Below are positions 59,101 to 64,000 of a stretch of DNA of 64,000 nt, one piece after another. Source of the DNA: Cannabis sativa (lineage: Eukaryota; Streptophyta; Magnoliopsida; Rosales; Cannabaceae); contig NC_083605.1 of assembly GCF_029168945.1 (NCBI RefSeq), positions 34,795,280 through 34,859,279 of the forward strand. Reading direction: 5' to 3'. Every line of letters starts with the position of its first letter. The stretch's first letter is position 1. Both the position numbers and the translations under genes were made by a program. The notes under the pieces were generated by a model. It worked only from the letters and a program-made list of their open reading frames with translations, was not told where the DNA came from and made no database searches.

Positions 59101-59706
59101 ATCTAAAAAGATTTAATTTTAAAAAAATATATATTTAAAATCTGACCTTAAATTTAAAAATAAGATAAGATATAATCAAATTTAAAAATAAGATAGATTT
59201 TTAAGCAAGAAGATAGATACTAATTCTATTCAAATTCAAATTACACTAATATCTTGAATTAAATTTAAAAAAATATTAAATTAATTCAAAATGATAATTA
59301 GAATTGAATTAGGAATAGTAATAGTATATATACAAAACCATACAAAAAATCGGAAGTTAATTCCATGAAAAAGCATGAAAAAACGAAGAAAAACGAAAAA
59401 ATTGTGAACTGTACGGACAGTTCTCCGATCGCAGGAAAATTTCAGCAGAGCCCCGATTTTTTCAAATCTTCAAAAATTCATAACTAATTCAAATAAAATC
59501 CAAATTGAGTTCTGTGAAAGGCTAACTTGCTTAATTTTTTCCATACTATCCAATAAAAATAATTCCAGAAACAAAATTGCAATTATTTTTCACGAAAATT
59601 TACAAACATCAATCAATCATCAAATAACACTCAATACAACATGATACCATCCAAAAACAAACAAACAATCGTTTTAAAGTCCAAATTTCATGTAACTAAA
59701 TCAATT
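56120..59706 (-). other. Copia-4 leader, non-coding
   Basis: This 3.6-kb AT-rich leader separates the primer site from gag. It contains the block with the twin repeat (56275-56660), the conserved island (58200-58313) and a short GC-rich segment (about 59401-59460). Its arrangement matches the leaders of Copia-2 and Copia-3. Confidence 0.82.
56299..56432 (-). repeat. Twin repeat in Copia-4 leader
   Basis: GTCCCGTTTAGGCGAGAGTC begins at 56299 and again at 56412, 113 bases apart and about 190-300 bases upstream of the gag ATG. Confidence 0.88.
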
Positions 59707-59725
59707 ACCATGGCTCTGATACCAG
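59707..59725 (-). other. Copia-4 primer-binding site
   Basis: Read on the minus strand: CTGGTATCAGAGCCATGGT, next to the LTR starting at 59727. It shows that the middle LTR serves as 5' LTR of the first unit. Confidence 0.85.
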
Positions 59726-59726
59726 T

Positions 59727-61637
59727 TGCTGGAAATTATTTTACCAGGATCTTAGATCTACTCACAAGTATGTTGTTTAAACACCCTAAATATGAACTTT
59801 CTAAAACGATAAATTAAACACATATAAAGTTAAGAAAACCTTACATTGATGCAGCGGAATTAATGTCTCCTTCCACTCAGATCTCTAACCCTTGAATCCT
59901 TTTTGTAGCAGAGTATAATCAAGATCTGAGCCCGAATGTCCTTCTTCTTCAAGTTTGATCCTTCACAGTCTTCCAATCTATGATTGAGTTACTGCTTGCT
60001 GTGTGTGGGCACTCACTCTTTCACTAGGGTCACGAAATTGATGAAGGAGGAAAGACAATAGGGATTTCGGCCAGGTATAAAAAGTGGGGAAGGCTCAGTT
60101 TTTCTGAAGAGAGAAATTTCTGTCAGAAAGGCTATTGAAAACTTACTTTGTGACTGAGCCATCACTTTCTATTTATAGGCAACTACTAGGTTTAGGTTTA
60201 GAATTATTTGGCATTAAAATAATGAAAATATTAATTTGAAAAATCAACTTAAGTGGTCGGCCATGGTGTTGTAATGGGCCTCACTTAATTTTGCAATTTT
60301 ATCAAATTTTATCTCTATTTTTTCAAAAACGCCAATTTTCCAATTCTAACCTTTTAAATGCCAAAACTAATTATTTAATAACTAAAATAGATTATTAAAT
60401 AATATTGTCATTTAATTTAATTATTAATTAGACATATAAAGTCCATTAATAAATAAATAAACCTAGAAAACTCTTTTCTTTACAATTTCACCCCTGCTTA
60501 GTGAAAATTCATAAAATTAGACACAGTCTAACTTTAGAATTATAATTGATCAATCACGAATCAATTAATGAGTCTTACAAGCAGAATGTTCTCAACTAGA
60601 ATGGGGACCATGGATCTATATGCTGAGCTTCCAATAAGTGAACCAAATTTACCAAGTAAATTCCTACTTATTAATTCTTCGTTGAATCCACTCTTAGAAC
60701 TTAGAATTGCACTCTCAGACTTATATAGAGCATATTGTATGTTTCACGATATCAATATACTATCTCATTTAACCATTGTTATAATCTTATTGTGATTTAA
60801 AGATCCTCTATATAGATGATTTACATCGAGATGAGATTTCTTTACCGTTCTCACCCCTCAATGTATTTTGCCCCTTAAAACACTTAGCTACCTGTAATTG
60901 GTGTTTAGTGATCTAATGATTAGTTAGTTAAACAAGAGCTCATCCATTTACTTCTATTTTCTAAGCTCGAAGGGAATCATCACTTGACTTCTATACACCA
61001 GTAGAAGCTATAGATTCCATATTTATGTTCAGCACTCCCACTCAATCATACTATCATGTTCCCAAAATATACGTATCACCCTGACCCAAAGGTAGGCTTA
61101 ACTAATAAATCTAAGAACATGAATAGCACTCCTGAGTTGAGCCTAAGCATATCAGGATTTAGATTCTTTTAATCTTAAGATCAACTACTGATATTGACTT
61201 GGAAAGATATGTATAACGGTAAGTTTGTAATATCTTAACTTAGTTGCAATATCGGTCCAGTCCAATGTATACTCCATACATTCGAAACTAGTATACTTTA
61301 CTAATGTCCTGGAAAGAACATAACACTTACTCCAAGTGTAAGTACACATCATCGCTGATTATCACATCAGTGTAAATCCAATAACACTGATGAAACAGGG
61401 ACCAAAACTTTTGATTCTTATGATCACATTCACATTCCACTGTGTTGACGATACTGTAATTGTGAATAAACATATGATCTGGATTTAACTGATTCTGTGT
61501 GTATGAATGTAATAAACATATTTAACATATTAAACCATTAGCATGTAAAATTCATGCAAACATCAATCACTTCAAATTTCTTATATTGATAACTAATCAG
61601 ATTGTAAAGAGTTTTTTTTAGGGCATAAAACCCAACA
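59727..61637 (-). repeat. Copia-4 middle (shared) LTR
   Basis: 1911 bases. It starts TGCTGG instead of TGTTGG and ends AAACCCAACA. A primer site lies on its left and the polypurine-tract side of another unit (AACTCCCACTTGC) on its right. Confidence 0.92.
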
Positions 61638-61963
61638 AACTCCCACTTGCACTAATATAAAACAAACTGTGCAAATAGGTCAATCTGATGTCTTGATCTT
61701 CAGATCAAGTTTAGTATATTTGAATCCACCCAAACTTCTGGAAACTAGTTCATAAATACACTTATGAAACATCCTTTACTATATGCTTTACTCATCAAGG
61801 GATACTGAAATCTTTACTGTTTTAAAAGTACATCTGAATTAACAGAAGACATATCTCTCATATTTTAAAATATGTAATTGAGATAATACAGTGTAGACTT
61901 TTCTTCAGTGATATAACTTTCTGGTATTTTTGAATAGACCAAGTTACAATTCTTCTCTGGTAG
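61638..61963 (-). pseudogene. Truncated second Copia-4 internal region
   Basis: 326 bases collinear with 53452-53777, with about five differences. It stops abruptly after CTCTGGTAG, where the first unit continues GAGCTTG, and Tat-1 coding sequence follows. This is the 3' end of an eroded copia pol. Confidence 0.88.
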
Positions 61964-62343
61964 CGAAGGTCGTAGGGGCCAAAAGAGTTGAAGTCTACAG
62001 TGACTCCCAGCTGGTCGTAAATCACATATCAGGAGAGTACCAAACACGTGGCAAGCGAATGGTCGCGTATGTAACAATAGTCCGGGAGCTGCTCCACGAG
62101 TTCACGGACTACAAAGTAGAAAGAATCCCCCTGGAAAAGAACGTTCACGCGGACTGTCTGGCTAAGTTAGCTTCAAATAGTGAAATCGAAGGGCTGGGGG
62201 TAGTACCAGTGGAACGCTTGGCAGAGCCAAGCATCAAAGTAAAAGAGGCCATCACAACGGTTGGGCAAGAACCCAGCTGGATGGTCCCCATCATAGAATA
62301 CATAACAAAAGGTGAGTTGCCCCAAGAAAGGGCACTGTCTTGA
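61964..62343 (+). pseudogene. Tat-1 second RNase H (archaeal-type), C-terminal half
   Basis: The frame reads VEVYSDSQLVVNHISGEYQ, with the catalytic Asp in YSDSQL, and then IPLEKNVHADCLAKLAS with the last conserved Asp. This is the additional RNase H found in the Tat lineage before integrase. The N-terminal half with the first Asp and the Glu is missing at the Copia-4 junction. A TGA at 62341-62343 interrupts the linker to integrase in the same frame and could come from CGA. Confidence 0.88.
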
Positions 62344-63512
62344 AAGATTCAGTATCAGGGTTATTGTTATGTAATGATGGATCAAATTCTCTACCGAAGA
62401 GGACTCAGCATGCCTTATTTAAGGTGTGTATCGCACCCTGAAGCTAGACAAATCATGCTAGAGGTCCACGAAGGGTTCTCTGGATATCATACAGGAGGAC
62501 CCAATCTCTCAAAGAAAATATTGGGACAGGGATACTTCTGGCCAACAATAAAAAAAGATTGTATAGACTACGTCCAAAAGTGTGATTCGTGCCAAAGGTT
62601 CGCGAACATACCGAGAGCTCCTCCCAATGAAATTACCCTAATGACTAGTCCCTGGCCCTTCGCGGTTTGGGGAATTGATCTTATTGGGTCCCTGCCAACA
62701 GGAAAGGGAGGAGTAAAGTATGCAATAGTAGCAGTAGACTACTTAACCAAATGGACGGAGGCTGAGCCCATGAAGACTATAACTGCTAAAAAAGCACTAG
62801 ACTTTGTTATCAAAAACATAGTGTGTCGATATGGCCTACCTCACAAAATAGTCTCTGACAATGCAAAGCAATTTGATTGCGAAGAATTTACTGACTTCTG
62901 CAACCAACACGGAGTAGTAAAAAGCTTCTCCGTGGTGGCAAGGCCGCAAACAAACAGACAAGCAGAAGCAGTCAATAAGATCCTAAAGGTTACCCTAAAG
63001 AAAAAGTTGCTAGCCTACAAAAACAACTGGCCCGAAGAGTTTCCAAGAGTGTTATGGGCCTACCGGACGACCCCCAGAACCACGACCAGCCACTCGCCTT
63101 TTTCAATGGCGTACAGTTGTGAAGCAATGGTCCCGGTAGAAACGTTATTCCCGTCCCACAGGAGAACGACTTACGATCCAGCCACGAATCAAGCTTTACT
63201 TCAAGAAGCTCTGGATCAAGTTGAAGAACTCCGGGACGAGTCCCAAATACGGATGGCAGCTTATCAAAAGAAGGTAACCAAATATTTTAACTCCAAAGTT
63301 AAAATAGAAAATTTGCTATTGGGGATATGGTCTTAAGAAGAGTCTTCCCAGCCACCCAAGAACCCGGAGTGGGGGTACTTGGGCCAAATTGGGAAGGACC
63401 ATATGAAATCGAGGACGAAATCGATTCAGGCACTTATAAGCTAAAAAGGATGGACAGAACCATTGTGCCAAGGGCTTGGAATGCCGATCACCTCAGAAAA
63501 TATTACCAATAG
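62344..63512 (+). pseudogene. Tat-1 integrase (frameshifted near its end)
   Basis: In frame after the TGA, the sequence carries the zinc-binding N-domain (HEGFSGYH ... CDSCQ) and the catalytic core with Asp in WGIDLIG, Asp in SDNAKQF and Glu in RQAEAVNKI. The C-terminal part reaches 63336. A one-base change near 63305 shifts the frame; from there the other frame reads MVLRRVF, NWEGPYEIEDEIDSGTYKL and DHLRKYYQ, ending at 63510-63512. The DDE set is complete. There is no chromodomain, as expected for Tat. Confidence 0.92.
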
Positions 63513-64000
63513 TCCAAAAATGTAACTTAGGCTTTGTTTAAAGAGTTTGTATCGTCTAAGTGTATACGACCTCCGCATGTTAAATAAAACTGAGTGCCTT
63601 AAGAACAGAGTTTCTATGCCACTCAGGGGGGTACTAAGGTATACCACACGGACAGACAAAAAACATGCTAAGTAAAATATCCTGACCCAAAGGGCAGGTA
63701 AAAAAAAAAGAGTATGCATAAAAAAGAAGCATATATAAACATCCTGACCCACAGGGGAGGTTCAAAAGAGAAATATGTGCATCGAATAAGATCATATATA
63801 TATAAAAAATCCTGGCCCTCAGGGCAGGTAAAACAAAAATATATACAAAGGGCCCGGGGACAGGCCTTAACTATTGTCAAACCCTTAAATAAATAAAAAA
63901 AAATAGCTATATAAATAAAATTGTCTTAAATGTAAGAGAATTGGCTGTAAATAAAAAAAAGAAGAGAAGAAAAATCTGGGTCAAATTCACAACGGCCTAG
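63513..64000 (+). other. Tat-1 3' untranslated region
   Basis: Non-coding sequence after integrase, A-rich, with a degenerate tandem repeat and no LTR start yet visible. The polypurine tract and 3' LTR should follow beyond the window. Confidence 0.75.
63617..63840 (+). repeat. Degenerate tandem repeat, period about 65
   Basis: CCTGACCCAAAGGGCAGGTA (63681), CCTGACCCACAGGGGAGGTT (63743) and CCTGGCCCTCAGGGCAGGTA (63811) lie 62 and 68 bases apart, each followed by A-rich DNA with ATATATA. A weaker unit with CCACTCAGGGGGG at about 63617 would be a fourth. Confidence 0.75.

Larger units (their letters stand above)
51542..61963 (-). mobile_element. Copia-4, tandem copia unit sharing an LTR
   Basis: Read left to right: LTR (51542-53451), internal region (53452-59726), LTR (59727-61637), then 326 bases of internal region again (61638-61963), equivalent to 53452-53777. 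The middle LTR is therefore both 5' LTR of the first unit and 3' LTR of a truncated second unit. The left flank is GGTAC; no matching duplication exists on the right, where the element is joined directly to Tat-1 at 61964. This family is related to Copia-1/2/3 but distinct. It is the only copia copy with a readable gag. Confidence 0.9.
9501..64000 (+). mobile_element. Tat-1, Ty3/gypsy Tat-type element with nested insertions
   Basis: This element inserted into the Copia-1 leader. The visible order is 5' LTR, gag, protease, RT, start of RNase H, second (archaeal-type) RNase H, integrase, and a 3' region with tandem repeats; the 3' LTR is beyond the window. The second RNase H and the DNGSS protease are characteristic of the Tat lineage. 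Copia-2, Athila-1 and Copia-4 interrupt it; without them about 6.8 kb of Tat-1 is visible. Five frame-preserving stops and at least four frameshifts make it defective. Confidence 0.88.

Overview
This window is intergenic heterochromatin from a flowering plant and contains no convincing intact host gene. It is AT-rich, and nearly everything to the right of base 2172 is LTR retrotransposon. The families are plant-typical: chromodomain Ty3/gypsy of Tekay type, Tat-type gypsy with the extra (archaeal-type) RNase H, Athila-type gypsy with its characteristic primer site, and Ty1/copia primed by initiator Met tRNA. The species cannot be read from the sequence; a dicot is a guess only.

The layout is a stack of insertions, each inside the previous one. 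Tekay-1 (minus strand, from 2173) is cut at 6601/6602 by Copia-1 (plus). Copia-1 is cut at 9500/9501 by Tat-1 (plus, from 9501 past the right edge). The Tat-1 gag is cut at 10338 by Copia-2 (minus, 10339-41366). The Copia-2 leader is cut at 18050 by Tekay-2 (plus, 18051-37851). The Tekay-2 reverse transcriptase is cut at 23071 by Copia-3 (plus, 23072-33198). That is six levels. The inner insertions have matching 5-bp target-site duplications on both sides: CAAGA, ATCTA and GTTAC. The right ends of Tekay-1, Copia-1 and Tat-1 lie outside the window.

Tat-1 took two further hits. Athila-1 (44854-51074, duplication GGCAT) split its reverse transcriptase. Copia-4 (minus, 51542-61963) lies in its RNase H region, and there a second, truncated Copia-4 unit sharing an LTR is joined to Tat-1 with loss of Tat-1 sequence. 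Copia-2 also carries a small poly(A)-tailed insertion (16097-17017) encoding part of an RNase H-like protein, with what looks like a retained GT-AG intron.

All coding regions are broken by stops, frameshifts or insertions. They still show the order expected for each family: gag, protease, RT, RNase H, integrase, then chromodomain (Tekay); gag, protease, RT, RNase H, second RNase H, integrase (Tat); gag and protease only (Athila-1); gag with eroded pol (copia). LTR pairs become more alike toward the centre of the nest (by eye about 3% different in Copia-2, 2% in Tekay-2, 0.5% in Copia-3), which agrees with the insertion order. The left 2.2 kb is AT-rich with a long direct repeat carrying CACTA-like transposon ends.
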